Source: JACKHO01 sp041398745 (GTDB lineage Bacteria; Planctomycetota; Planctomycetia; Planctomycetales; Planctomycetaceae). From it: a DNA stretch of 64,000 nucleotides. A program made the position numbers and the translations under genes. Shown here piece after piece: positions 8,823 to 18,382 of this stretch. Below the pieces are notes generated by a model. It did not search any database and was not told where the DNA came from. It worked only from the letters and a program-made list of their open reading frames with translations. Location: assembly GCA_041398745.1 (NCBI GenBank), contig JAWKUB010000002.1:1054001-1118000 (forward strand), read 5' to 3'. How positions within the stretch are numbered: position 1 is the stretch's first letter; each line of letters opens with the position of its first letter.

Positions 8823-11800
8823 TTACGGAACGAAAACGAACTCTGGTGAATTCAGCAATACCCACGTGATGTCCTCGGCACGTTGCCGCCAGTCGGCGTC
8901 GAGTCGTTGTGAGGGAGCATCCCCTTCCAGGATTTCCCGCTGACGGTTCACTGCCTCCACATCGGCTTCGGGGGCGAAGTGAGTGGCCCACGTAATTCCC
9001 GTTCGGAATATCTTTTTGGGCCTCACGGCTTCAGGTCCCGCAACAACTCGTTGGTCAAAACCGTCTCGGAGAATGCCAGCGAACAATTCCCGTTCTTCTG
9101 TTGTGGGATTCCGTGTGAGAATGGTTAGGAACAGCCATTCGACGTACTCCTCGGCGGTTTTCGCTTCGAGGGCCTGTGCTGTCAGTCGCGAGTAATCGGA
9201 GTAGTCGATGACTCGGTTTGCTGCTGTGCCATGAGCCAGTGCCAGAGGTTGCAAGGCTGTTGTGGCATCTTCTCTGACGGTCAATGGTTCCTGCCGTTGT
9301 TGTCGCCAACCGTACGCGGCCATGAGGTCGTTGATACTTTGGGCGACGGGGAGTGACATGCTGGGGCGGTCACGTTCATTGCTCACGGCGACAAGTTGCC
9401 ACGCGCGGTGAGGAATTCCCAAATGACCAAAACGTGATTCATCCTGTCGTCCATCGGCATCGATAGTCAGCTCTTCAGCTGCCATCGGCTTTCCACCGAC
9501 GCGATACAGCGAATCGACAACCTGTTCACCAGTCATCTTCCTGGTGACTGGTCCCTGGAACCAGGCAGCCTCGGTACTGTCTCGCTCCAAGCCCGGAACG
9601 TTGGCACGCTGATAAGTGAGTGAGGTCAGCATAATGCGGCTGAGGTACCTTAGGTCGTAATCATGTGCGACAAGTTCTTGAGCCAAATAGTCAAGCAGTT
9701 CCGGATGCACGCATTCTGCATTCTCCCAGTCATCAGCCGGTTCAATGAGTCCTCGACCGAGGAACCGCTGCCAGACCCGGTTCACAATGACCCGTGGAAA
9801 ACGGGTGTTGTGAGGTGAGGTGAGGTGCGCCGCGAGTTGTTCCCGAGTGTCGTCAGGGTTGCGAATGAGTTCCTGCGGCAAGGGAGAAATCGAATCTGTC
9901 CCTTCGGTTGCCGTCGAAACGAATTCGGTGAAGGCCCAGTCCGGTTTCACACTCGAACCCGCAGGTAGCGTCACCTTCACGTTCATGCGAGCCCGACCTT
10001 CTGGGTCGACTGGCACGCTACTGGTTCCGGGCACTTTCTCGGGGCCACCCTTCAGCATGGCGGCGAGGCCGAACAGATCCTTCTGCTGTACGTCGTGGTA
10101 GGGGGCGTCGTGACAACGGGCACATTTCATTTCCACGGCGAGAAACGCCGTACCCATAATGTGAGCTTTGGCGGCCATGGGGACATCATTCTCACTCGCA
10201 ATGGCGAACCCGGCCGGTCCACCCTGATAACGACTGCCACGCATGAGCGCGAACTCAGAGGCAAATCGGTCGAGCGGCATGTTGTCGAGCATGGCTTCAT
10301 ACAAGAACCAGCGGAACGGACCTGAGTTGTTCAGTGAGGGCTTGGTGAGCCCTGGGTTCTCAGCCAACACATCCTGCCAGTAACCGACCCAGTGATCCGC
10401 CCAGTCAGGAGAATTCAGGAAGCGTTCGACCGCCAATGTCCGACGTGTCTCAGCAGGGTCTTGCAGGTATTCTGCAATTTCAGCAGCAGTGGGAATGCGG
10501 CCTGTCGTATCGAGACTCAGGCGACGGAGAAACGCAAAGTCGTCCACCAGTTCCGTCGGTTTGAGTTCCTGTTCAGACAATCGGGACAGGATGAATCGAT
10601 CCACCGGATTGCTGGCATCACCTGGAGGAACGGCGACTGGATTTCCAATTGCTTCACGTGCGTAGGCGTGTCGCTGGTCCCAGTAGGCGCGTTCCTTCTC
10701 AGAAACTGCGAGTCGCAAGTTCTGGTTCCATTCCCGCTGCCGCTCCCTTTCCAGTTCGAGGAAATCGAGCCAGGCACCGTCGGTGAAGGCTACGTCTTTA
10801 TTGGGCGACAGAACCTGAAATTCTTGGCCGCTGCGGGCCACACCCACAACCAGTTCGCCAAAGTGCTGGCCATGTCCTTTGTTTCCCAGAAGACGGTAAA
10901 CGGAAACTACGTGTGCCCCGGATTTGACCGAGACCTTGGTACGCTGTTCTTGATGACCCACTGGCAGCGACAGCATGCTGCCTTCAGGAGTGGGTGGTGC
11001 CTCATAAGGATGGTGGGCATCGCCACTGAGGGCCTTGAATGCGGTTTCCGCGACGAGTTCACCATCAATGTAAAGGCGAGTAGCATCGAGCGATCGCAGT
11101 ATGAATTCATATTCGCCTTCGTCCAGAGTGACGCGGCTCATCATGTGTACGAGCGACGGCACGGGACGATCAATAATGAGCCCCGCTGCGTTGTACTTAT
11201 GCGGGATGTTCTTGAGGGCGAATCGATCAGTTTCGTAGAGCAGTTCCGGCGATTGAGCGGTGCGGAAGGTCCACTTTCGAGCCACGGGAATGTTCTCGAC
11301 AATTTCCACTCGCACCTTGTCACTGGGGACGAGAGTTTCATCGACCTCGCCGAAGACGAACAGTGATCCCGCAATGTCAATGTGGGCGTGCTTTTCAATC
11401 CGTTCAGGTGAAAGCACCTTCCGGTATAGCGCGACTTCGTCGAGCGAACCACCGAGCGTTGCATTGCCGCTCATCGACGAACCAATCCAGAGTTCGTCAT
11501 TGTCGACAATCGGTTCGTTTGTGGTTTCGCCCCCTTTGTCCCACACGCCCTCCACGGGCTTTCCGTCAATGTACCCTTTCAGCGATTTCGCCACGCCGAA
11601 CTGATACGTCACGGCCACGTGGTGCCAGAATCCGTCTTCGGGCACGCCGGATGTTGACGTCCAGCGGTGTCCGTTGTCGCCAATTGCCGTTCCGTCGGGA
11701 TCAATCACGCTGTCGACAAAGAGAAAGCTAATGGCCGCCATTCCGTTCTGGCTCGCCAGACGCAGTGCATAGTTTTGATTCTTCGGACTCGTGCCAGGAT

Positions 11801-12221
11801 TGTTAGTGCGTCCTTTCCCAAGAATGTAGGGATAGCTGTTGCCAATTCCTTCATCGAGCTTCACCCAGGCTTCAATGGTCAGACCATCTCCATTGGAGAA
11901 ATCGAGAGCGCTATTGTCGCCGGGATCCTGGACGATCAGGTAGTTGCTCCCACGGGGGAAGCTGGCTGCTGTGTTTGTTGGCAGAAAGTCGGGATAGCCC
12001 GATGGCCGTGGTCCGTCGATTCCCAGCCCAACATTCCCCTTACGCTTAGCATGAAGTCCATTTGCTGAGCTGTCTGTGAGTTGAAGCGCCGAGTCACCGT
12101 CAAACCGCCACCAGGCGACGGGCTCGTCCTGTCGGATCAAATCACCGTAAGGATCCGCCGCAGAAACAGGTAACGTCGAAAATGTGAGGAGTGCCAAAAG
12201 ACTGGCAAGAACGTATCGCAT
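8823..12221 (-). CDS. Secreted LamG / DUF1549 / DUF1553 protein with CxxCH
   Basis: The start MRYVLASLLALLTFSTLPVS at 12221 gives a clean Sec signal and a mature start at AADPYGDL, so the upstream extension to 12269 is rejected. The protein is about 1,132 residues. A LamG/concanavalin-type domain comes first ('PVAWWRFDGDSALQLTDSSANGLHA', 'LTIEAWVKLDEG'). A PA14-like beta region follows (RLYIDGELVAET). DUF1549 is next ('NPVDRFILSRLSEQELKPTE', 'RRLSLDTTGRIPT'), with a possible covalent heme site in MKCARCHDAPYHD. DUF1553 is at the C-terminus ('HNTRFPRVIVNRVWQRFLGRGL'). DUF1549/DUF1553 proteins are usually paired with a DUF1501 gene; this one is followed by the oxidoreductase and coaD. Confidence 0.9.
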   Translation of the reverse strand: MRYVLASLLALLTFSTLPVSAADPYGDLIRQDEPVAWWRFDGDSALQLTDSSANGLHAKRKGNVGLGIDGPRPSGYPDFLPTNTAASFPRGSNYLIVQDPGDNSALDFSNGDGLTIEAWVKLDEGIGNSYPYILGKGRTNNPGTSPKNQNYALRLASQNGMAAISFLFVDSVIDPDGTAIGDNGHRWTSTSGVPEDGFWHHVAVTYQFGVAKSLKGYIDGKPVEGVWDKGGETTNEPIVDNDELWIGSSMSGNATLGGSLDEVALYRKVLSPERIEKHAHIDIAGSLFVFGEVDETLVPSDKVRVEIVENIPVARKWTFRTAQSPELLYETDRFALKNIPHKYNAAGLIIDRPVPSLVHMMSRVTLDEGEYEFILRSLDATRLYIDGELVAETAFKALSGDAHHPYEAPPTPEGSMLSLPVGHQEQRTKVSVKSGAHVVSVYRLLGNKGHGQHFGELVVGVARSGQEFQVLSPNKDVAFTDGAWLDFLELERERQREWNQNLRLAVSEKERAYWDQRHAYAREAIGNPVAVPPGDASNPVDRFILSRLSEQELKPTELVDDFAFLRRLSLDTTGRIPTAAEIAEYLQDPAETRRTLAVERFLNSPDWADHWVGYWQDVLAENPGLTKPSLNNSGPFRWFLYEAMLDNMPLDRFASEFALMRGSRYQGGPAGFAIASENDVPMAAKAHIMGTAFLAVEMKCARCHDAPYHDVQQKDLFGLAAMLKGGPEKVPGTSSVPVDPEGRARMNVKVTLPAGSSVKPDWAFTEFVSTATEGTDSISPLPQELIRNPDDTREQLAAHLTSPHNTRFPRVIVNRVWQRFLGRGLIEPADDWENAECVHPELLDYLAQELVAHDYDLRYLSRIMLTSLTYQRANVPGLERDSTEAAWFQGPVTRKMTGEQVVDSLYRVGGKPMAAEELTIDADGRQDESRFGHLGIPHRAWQLVAVSNERDRPSMSLPVAQSINDLMAAYGWRQQRQEPLTVREDATTALQPLALAHGTAANRVIDYSDYSRLTAQALEAKTAEEYVEWLFLTILTRNPTTEERELFAGILRDGFDQRVVAGPEAVRPKKIFRTGITWATHFAPEADVEAVNRQREILEGDAPSQRLDADWRQRAEDITWVLLNSPEFVFVP

Positions 12222-12386
12222 CAGATTCACACCAATTTCAATGGATGGGAGTCCGGGCAGGAACATCAAGGAGGGTTTAACTGTTCAGGTTACCTTCCTG
12301 TACTGGGCTGTGGCAATCGCGACCGCAGATTCGACGCCGAAATGACGTATGTTGTTGGTACCACGTGAAGTTGGTCTTGCGGAAGA

Positions 12387-12833
12387 ATGAGTTTCTCAGC
12401 GAAAACACGTCCTGAACAATTCCCATTCATTCATACACAACTCGATTCGCAAGTTATGGCTGCAACACTACTTGACGTTGGCAACTGCAGTGCCGACCAC
12501 TCCAGCATGTCGTCCCTGTGCGCCCGGCTGAATGCCGGCATAATCAGGGCACATTCCGTTGCTGAAGCACTGCGACTCATGCGGGAGCAAGAGTTCGCAC
12601 TCGTGACGGTGAATCGCATTCTCGACCGCGATGGCAGCGAAGGCATTGAGCTCATCGAGGAAATGCAGCAGGACGAAGAACTCAAAGGCATTCCAGTCAT
12701 GCTTATCAGCAACTACGGCGATGCTCAAAAGGCAGCCATGTCGGCTGGAGCGGTTCGGGGGTTCGGGAAATCGAAAATGTTCTCACCAGAAACCGAAGAA
12801 TTGCTCCGTAGCTACCTGACGCCCGATGAATAA
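12387..12833 (+). CDS. Receiver-like protein lacking the phospho-acceptor Asp
   Basis: This 148-residue protein resembles a stand-alone CheY-like receiver: 'HSVAEALRLMREQEFALVTVNRILDRDGSEGIELIEEMQQDEELKGIPVMLISNYGDAQKAAMSAGAVRGFGKSKM'. The second-half landmarks of the fold are present, including 'IPVMLISNY' for beta-4 and K at 'GFGKSKM'. At the phosphorylation position the sequence reads VTVNR, so Asn replaces Asp, and the N-terminal acidic pair is absent. It is therefore probably a pseudo-receiver that acts by protein contact. It lies 48 bases before the GHMP kinase gene. The family call is by fold pattern. Confidence 0.6.
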   Translation: MSFSAKTRPEQFPFIHTQLDSQVMAATLLDVGNCSADHSSMSSLCARLNAGIIRAHSVAEALRLMREQEFALVTVNRILDRDGSEGIELIEEMQQDEELKGIPVMLISNYGDAQKAAMSAGAVRGFGKSKMFSPETEELLRSYLTPDE

Positions 12834-12881
12834 CAGAAAGAGCTTACTCGTCTGAAAGGCACCAGTTCGGCTGAATTCCTC

Positions 12882-13892
12882 ATGCAAATTGTCAGACAAC
12901 GCGCCTACGCCCGCGCAGGATTCCTGGGGAATCCTTCCGACGGGTATCATGGCCGTACCATTTCCCTCATTGTCCGCAACTTCTTTGCGGAGGTAACACT
13001 CTACGACTGGCCCAAGGTGGAAATCGTCTGGACCGACGACGATCAGAGCAGTTTCGATTCCATCCAGCATTTGCACGACGACGTCGAGTTGCACGGCTAC
13101 TACGGTGGCGTGCGCTTGGTAAAGGCGACCATCAAGCGGTTCTACGAGTATTGCACGGAGAAGAAACTTGAGCTGCACAACCGCAACTTCGCGGTCCGCT
13201 ACTCGACCAAAATCCCCAGAGCAGTAGGGCTGGCAGGTTCCAGTGCTATTATCGTCGCCACCATGCGTGCGCTCATTGAATTTTACGGAGTCAATATTCC
13301 GCTGCATGTACAGCCCTCGCTTGCGCTGAGCGTGGAACTTCGCGAACTCGGCATTGCTGCTGGCCTGCAGGACCGGGTCATTCAGGTTTACGAGGGACTG
13401 GTCTTCATGGACTTCGCCAAAGAACGGTGCCGTGAAATCGATGGCATGGAATGTGGCGTCTACGAACGACTCGATCCCGCCCTTCTGCCGCCCGTCTACA
13501 TTGCGTACAGCACCGAGGTGGGTGAGCCGACATACGTGGTCCACAATCCGCTACGTGCCCGTTACGCACAAGGCGACAAAGAAGTTGTGGGCGCCATGCA
13601 GCACTTCGCCGAATTGACAGACCTGGGGAAAGCCGCCTTGCTCGACGGAGACCATGGTCGACTGCATCAACTCATCAACGAGAACTACGACACCCGCGCC
13701 CGCATTTGCAGCATTTCCCAAAATCACTCCCGCATGATCGACTGCGCTCGCCAGGTCGGAGCCAGTGCCAAGTTCGCAGGCTCCGGGGGAGCCATTGTCG
13801 GCACCTACCGCGATCAGGCGATGTTCAACGCCCTGAAACAATCGATGGCCAGCATCAACTGCAAGGTCATTGTGCCGCAAATTCAGGGGTAG
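12882..13892 (+). CDS. GHMP-family sugar kinase, glucuronokinase-like
   Basis: GHMP kinases phosphorylate small metabolites with ATP. The 336-residue product starts MQIVRQRAYARAGFLGNPSDGYHGRTISL. That N-terminal 'ARAGFLGNPSDG' resembles plant glucuronokinase. The ATP-binding glycine/serine loop is 'KIPRAVGLAGSSAIIVATM', and the C-terminal motif is 'GASAKFAGSGGAIVG'. The likely reaction is phosphorylation of glucuronate or a related sugar at C1, but substrate assignment is inference. The gene ends at a perfect hairpin. Confidence 0.8.
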   Translation: MQIVRQRAYARAGFLGNPSDGYHGRTISLIVRNFFAEVTLYDWPKVEIVWTDDDQSSFDSIQHLHDDVELHGYYGGVRLVKATIKRFYEYCTEKKLELHNRNFAVRYSTKIPRAVGLAGSSAIIVATMRALIEFYGVNIPLHVQPSLALSVELRELGIAAGLQDRVIQVYEGLVFMDFAKERCREIDGMECGVYERLDPALLPPVYIAYSTEVGEPTYVVHNPLRARYAQGDKEVVGAMQHFAELTDLGKAALLDGDHGRLHQLINENYDTRARICSISQNHSRMIDCARQVGASAKFAGSGGAIVGTYRDQAMFNALKQSMASINCKVIVPQIQG

Positions 13893-13900
13893 CAACATAA

Positions 13901-13940
13901 GTTCTCATTGGCATGCAATCCTTCACATGCCAATGAGAAC
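13901..13940. terminator. Bidirectional terminator hairpin
   Basis: GTTCTCATTGGCATG (13901-13915) and CATGCCAATGAGAAC (13926-13940) form a perfect 15-bp stem with a 10-base loop. It lies 8 bases after the GHMP kinase stop and 80 bases beyond the stop of the convergent surface-protein gene. It lacks a long T run. Confidence 0.65.
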
Positions 13941-14020
13941 ACGGCATCGACGGGCGTCTGCCACTCCGGTATGAGTCCCCCCAAAATGGCAGTGACACCG
14001 TCGAAAAGAGCACGCCTTAA

Positions 14021-15127
14021 TTAGCCGGGCGTTTCGATTTCGTTCTCGATGTGTTCGAGTTCGTTCTCGACTTCAATGTGGAACGGTTCGTTCTCGTGTT
14101 CGAATTCACGCTCCGTCCCGACGTCGTCATCCGAGATACCTGTTCGATTAATGCGGTCGTCGGTTCCGCCGTTGGCATACAGGTACGCCTTGCCACCGAT
14201 GTTGTGTTCGCCACGAATTTCAATGTTGTCGTCGCCATCGAACATGATGATGGCCAAGTTTCGCGTCACGTTGTTCGGACCAATGGGCAGAGAGGTTGAG
14301 GAATCAACGAGGTCTCCGTACAGGCCGACAATATCGTTGCCTGAGCCACCGAGGATTTTCAAATCTTTGCCAACAGTGACACCCGCGATGCCAACGTCGT
14401 TCTGGCCACCGGCAGTCACGACCACGAGGTTTCGCTGGGCCGAACTACGTGAAATGACGAAGTGGTCGTCGTCGTTGCTGCCCCACAGTCGCAAGTCTTC
14501 GTTGGTGTGAACATTGTCCAGAATGGCCGAATTGATTCCCAGGCTGGCAATGAGTTTGAAATCGCGTCCTGAGTTAACGTTACTGATGTGCATGTCGTCG
14601 TCGCCAGTGGGATTAATCAGGTCGTCGCCAGCAACGACGGTGACATCCTGAGACGTCGTCCCCGAAATGTTCATGATGTCGGCATCACCGCCTCCGGATA
14701 TCACCACCTTATCGGCGGATATGTTTCCGCTGATATTGATGGTGTCTGTGCCACCGTGGGTATAGAGAATCAAGTCACCGCCGAGGTTCAAATCGGCATT
14801 CATGGTGACGACGTCGTTCCCGAGACCCATCGCGAATCGCAAATCGCGAATGTTCAATGACGACAAATCGAATTCCGCCGGGCCTGCGCCCCAGTTAATT
14901 GTCGTTCCGGCGACACCGGAAATACGTAGTGTGGAACCATCGACTTCCACATTGATTTCATTATCACCGCTGTTCCCCACGACCCGGACGTCTCCACCGC
15001 CGGTCGTGAAGACGCTGACGTTGCCGGACAACAGCGTTTTATCCTCCAGGCGTTCAACGCCGAACTGGGAGGACAGACGACGTCTGCGAAGAGTAGGGCT
15101 CAACCAATTTAGAAGTGTTTGGATCAT
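14021..15127 (-). CDS. Planctomycete surface protein with VERLEDKTLLS leader
   Basis: This 368-residue protein has no known enzymatic motif. The N-terminus 'LSPTLRRRRLSSQFGVERLEDKTLLSGNVSVF' matches the LEPR-XLL/'ERLEDRTLLSA' leader found on many large secreted planctomycete proteins. The body is a Gly/Asp/Asn-rich beta-repeat region ('LGNDVVTMNADLNLGGDLILYTHGGTDTINISGNI', 'GGSGNDIVGLYGDLV', 'MFDGDDNIEIRGEHN'), like calcium-binding hemolysin-type or parallel beta-helix repeats. The acidic tail ends EHENEPFHIEVENELEHIENEIETPG. It is probably cell-surface or extracellular. It is short for its class. Confidence 0.8.
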   Translation of the reverse strand: MIQTLLNWLSPTLRRRRLSSQFGVERLEDKTLLSGNVSVFTTGGGDVRVVGNSGDNEINVEVDGSTLRISGVAGTTINWGAGPAEFDLSSLNIRDLRFAMGLGNDVVTMNADLNLGGDLILYTHGGTDTINISGNISADKVVISGGGDADIMNISGTTSQDVTVVAGDDLINPTGDDDMHISNVNSGRDFKLIASLGINSAILDNVHTNEDLRLWGSNDDDHFVISRSSAQRNLVVVTAGGQNDVGIAGVTVGKDLKILGGSGNDIVGLYGDLVDSSTSLPIGPNNVTRNLAIIMFDGDDNIEIRGEHNIGGKAYLYANGGTDDRINRTGISDDDVGTEREFEHENEPFHIEVENELEHIENEIETPG

Positions 15128-15531
15128 TTCAATTCTCCAAGTTTGAGGACGAATTTGGGGATGCGCGGGCGACTATGCCAGTGTAATTTTGCCGATGTAT
15201 CCATAACCGGAGACAGCAATAGGGCCTTCAGCAAGACGTGTGTTGGCTGAAGGGTCCAACCTAATAATCAGGAATGAGGTCGAAGCAGGACAGGATTCTT
15301 TGGTGCATTTGTGAAAAACTTCGAATTTGCGTTTTCATACCCAGATGCCCCACCCTCAGTGCTGATTTTTGCACTTTCTTTGACACTTTGTGTCCGCATT
15401 CTGAAATCAATCCTGATAACTCCTACGGGCCGGAAGTCAAATTTCGGCCTGTGGCGGAAAATGAACTGGTGAAAAGAGTTGTGGCCGTATAGCCTGAATG
15501 GCGAATGTTTCGTTGTTTCAGGAGTTTATGG
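15128..15531. other. Divergent intergenic region, surface protein / sigma factor
   Basis: About 400 bases hold the promoters of two divergent genes. One stem-loop is visible: CCTTCAGC (15225-15232) pairs with GCTGAAGG (15246-15253). No gene or clear -35/-10 pair was found. Confidence 0.35.
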
Positions 15532-16131
15532 GTGCCCGAGCAAGCCAGGTTTCAGGATTTAATTCGCCGAGTTCGCAGCCGTGACGAAGAAGCAGCCCGG
15601 GAGTTGACAATGCGATACGAAAACGCGATTCGGCGCGTCGTCCGTATTCATTTGCGCGACGCTCGGGTGCGGACTGTGCTGGATTCTTCCGATGTCTGTC
15701 AGTCGGTGCTGGCCAGCTTCTTCGTGCGGACGGCGCTGGGGCAATACGAACTGGATACACCCGACCAGCTATTAAACCTGTTGACCACCATCACTCGCAA
15801 CAAACTGGCCAATCAGGTAAACCGTCTGAAGGCCCAGCGGCGGGATATCCGTAAGACCTCAGGACTGTCCAGCGAGAGCCTGGAGATGGTTGACACGGCG
15901 CCACGTCCAGACGAACAAATCGCGACAAGCGAACTGGTTGAGCAAGTGTATAACCGGCTGAGTCCAACGGAACGTTATCTCGCAGAGCAGCGAACATCAG
16001 GCCGCACCTGGCAGGACCTGGCCGGAGAGCTGGGAGGCACCGATGCGGCTGTTCGCAAAAGACTGAGCCGAGCCCTCAGTCGCGTCATGGTAGAACTCGG
16101 CCTCGAGCATGGTGAAGACATCGATGACTGA
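15532..16131 (+). CDS. ECF-type RNA polymerase sigma factor
   Basis: The product has sigma-70 region 2 ('ELTMRYENAIRRVVRIHLRDARVRTVLDSSDVCQSVLASFF') and region 4 ('RLSPTERYLAEQRTSGRTWQDLAGELGGTDAAVRKRLSRALSRVM'). The 'VLDSSDVCQSV' form is typical of a planctomycete ECF group paired with kinases. The frame opens at an ATG (15505), but AGGAG at 15520-15524 sits 7 bases before an in-frame GTG at 15532 and nothing suitable precedes the ATG, so I prefer the GTG. No anti-sigma gene is adjacent. The stop overlaps the start of the kinase gene. Confidence 0.9.
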   Translation: MPEQARFQDLIRRVRSRDEEAARELTMRYENAIRRVVRIHLRDARVRTVLDSSDVCQSVLASFFVRTALGQYELDTPDQLLNLLTTITRNKLANQVNRLKAQRRDIRKTSGLSSESLEMVDTAPRPDEQIATSELVEQVYNRLSPTERYLAEQRTSGRTWQDLAGELGGTDAAVRKRLSRALSRVMVELGLEHGEDIDD

Positions 16132-18382
16132 GGTCCACCCAATTCAGTTGGACGCCATTCTTGACCGGCAGCGCGCGGCATGGGAGTTGAACCAGTCACC
16201 AACTCCCGAGAGCTTTCTGCAGGAAACGCCGTTCGCCGACTCACACGACGCACTGTTGGACTTAATTTACAACGAAATCCTCATCCGGGAGGAAATGGGC
16301 GAAGAGGTGCAGTTTGCGAACTATCTCGAACGGTATCCCCATTTGGCAGATGAACTGAATTTGCATTTTGAAATTCATCATGCGATTCGACTGCAATTGC
16401 TATTAGATGCTGCTGATGAAGAAGCTCCTGCCGAATCTGGCGAACTGGAGTCGATTTTTCCGGACGATGCATACGAGTCGATTCATGTCTTGGGCCAGGG
16501 AGCGATGGCTACGGTCTATAAGGCACGGCATCGTGAACTGAATCGATGCGTTGCCCTAAAACTGTTTGAGCATGGCCGCAGGCTGAGTTCGCGCGAGGCC
16601 TTTCGCGTTCGCATGGAAGCGGAAGCAATGGCTCGCGTTTCGCATCCCAACATTGTCAAAATCTTTGAGATTGGTCAGCGGAACAGCGTTCCATTTCTTG
16701 CACTGGAACTCGCCGAAGGTGGAACGCTCGCGAAACGGCTGCAGGAGTACCGCTACTCGCCCCGGGCAGCAGCCGAACTTGTGGAAACACTGGCGCGTGC
16801 CATCCACCATGCACATGAATGTGAAATTATTCATCGCGATTTGAAGCCGGCGAATGTGCTCTTCACAGCCACAGGCAGGCCGATGATTACCGATTTCGGA
16901 CTCGCCAAAGTTCAGCAGGACCGAGTCATTGCCTCCAGCGATGCAACCCAAAGCGGAGAATCCATTGGAACGCCGCGTTACATGGCACCCGAACAAGCAG
17001 CGGGAAAGTTGGACCACATTTGCCCGGCGACCGATGTACATGCCCTGGGAGCCATTCTGTACGAGTGTCTGACGGGACGCGCGCCGTTTGTGGCATCGAG
17101 TGTACTGGAAACACTGCAACTCATTTGTCATGAAGATCCTGTTCCCCCAAGTCGAATTCAGCCTGGCATTCCACGCGACCTGGAAACGATTTGCCTGCAG
17201 TGCCTGAACAAGCACTCTGGACTAAGGTATCGCTCCGCAGCCGATTTAGCGGAAGATCTCCGACGCTTTCTCAACGAGGAACCAATTACCGCGCGCCCTA
17301 CACCGTTGTGGGAGCGTGCGGCGAAATGGTGTCGCCGTAAGCCGGCTCAGGCGACATTACTTATTGGCTCTACGGCTCTGCTGCTTGTTGTTGTCATGTC
17401 ACTGTTCCTCATGTCGATGGCTCGCAAGTCTGCCATTGCCAGACAGCGTACTCACATTGCGCAGCTTGTCCATGATGGTCAGACTGCGATGGAGAACAAC
17501 GACACAGCTACGGCCATGCAGCACTTTGAGGCGGCCTGGCTCATTGTGCAGTCGGACCGAGAATTTGCTGATCACGAAACCAGCGTGTCCGGATGGCTGG
17601 AACATTGCCGCAACCTGGAGACCAGGAATGAGTGGCCAGATCGCTTACCGCCGCCGACTCTCGATGTCCGACGTGACAACGCATTGTTCGAAAGCCTGCT
17701 CCTGGTACGCCACTCCGACAATCCAGTACAGACGGGAATTGACTCGATTACATCAGCCCGAGAATTCGTGCCTGCCAACGATCGTCGCTGGCAGTCGGAC
17801 CTTACGCTGTTGGCCGTACAGAAGGCAGAACTCACCGAAATTTCGTCCGGTCCTGAAGCCGCGTTGGCGGCGCTGGATGACGCAGGACCAATCAACGCTC
17901 GTCTGTTTCACACAAAGCGGGCCAACTTGCTGGCGTCGCTGGAACGCGATTCTGAATCTCAGGCGGCGTTACGACTTGCCAAGACATTTCCGGCCAACGC
18001 GGTAATTGAGAATTTGCAGGCTGGAATGGATGCGGCGCGAAGCGATGACCTGAACGTCGCTGTTGACAAGTTCCAGCAGGTTCTCAACGAACAACCGGAC
18101 CACTTTGCCGCTCGATTATTTCAGTCGGCGTGCTATCTCAAACTAAATCGCCCGTCAGAAGCACGGATTGGTCTGACAGCGTGCATTGCTCAGCGGCCAG
18201 ACTTTCAGTGGTCGTATTACCTCCGCGCAGAGGCCGAGCTAAAACTTGACGACAAATTCGCGGCACGTCGCGATTTGGAGCGTGCCTCGCAGAGTCGCAC
18301 GGAAAATCTCATCAGCGAACGGGCGTTCGCCCTGCTGAAGTCAATCGACACCAAAACTCCAGTCCCATCCACTCAGGAATGA
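16124..18382 (+). CDS. Membrane Ser/Thr protein kinase with TPR-like C-terminus
   Basis: This Hanks-type kinase has about 750 residues and an N-terminal extension of about 115. Kinase motifs are complete: P-loop 'VLGQGAMATVYKARH', 'CVALKLF', 'IIHRDLKPANVLF', 'ITDFGLAKVQ' and 'GTPRYMAPEQAAG'. A single membrane segment (ATLLIGSTALLLVVVMSLFL) lies near residue 410. The outer half has TPR-like helical repeats ('LLAVQKAELTEISSGPEAALAALDDAGPINARLFHTKRANLLA', 'FAARLFQSACYLKLNRPSEARIGL'). The ATG at 16124 overlaps the sigma stop by 8 bases; an ATG at 16109 is the alternative. Coupled translation suggests the kinase signals to, or is coregulated with, the sigma factor. Confidence 0.92.
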   Translation: MTEVHPIQLDAILDRQRAAWELNQSPTPESFLQETPFADSHDALLDLIYNEILIREEMGEEVQFANYLERYPHLADELNLHFEIHHAIRLQLLLDAADEEAPAESGELESIFPDDAYESIHVLGQGAMATVYKARHRELNRCVALKLFEHGRRLSSREAFRVRMEAEAMARVSHPNIVKIFEIGQRNSVPFLALELAEGGTLAKRLQEYRYSPRAAAELVETLARAIHHAHECEIIHRDLKPANVLFTATGRPMITDFGLAKVQQDRVIASSDATQSGESIGTPRYMAPEQAAGKLDHICPATDVHALGAILYECLTGRAPFVASSVLETLQLICHEDPVPPSRIQPGIPRDLETICLQCLNKHSGLRYRSAADLAEDLRRFLNEEPITARPTPLWERAAKWCRRKPAQATLLIGSTALLLVVVMSLFLMSMARKSAIARQRTHIAQLVHDGQTAMENNDTATAMQHFEAAWLIVQSDREFADHETSVSGWLEHCRNLETRNEWPDRLPPPTLDVRRDNALFESLLLVRHSDNPVQTGIDSITSAREFVPANDRRWQSDLTLLAVQKAELTEISSGPEAALAALDDAGPINARLFHTKRANLLASLERDSESQAALRLAKTFPANAVIENLQAGMDAARSDDLNVAVDKFQQVLNEQPDHFAARLFQSACYLKLNRPSEARIGLTACIAQRPDFQWSYYLRAEAELKLDDKFAARRDLERASQSRTENLISERAFALLKSIDTKTPVPSTQE

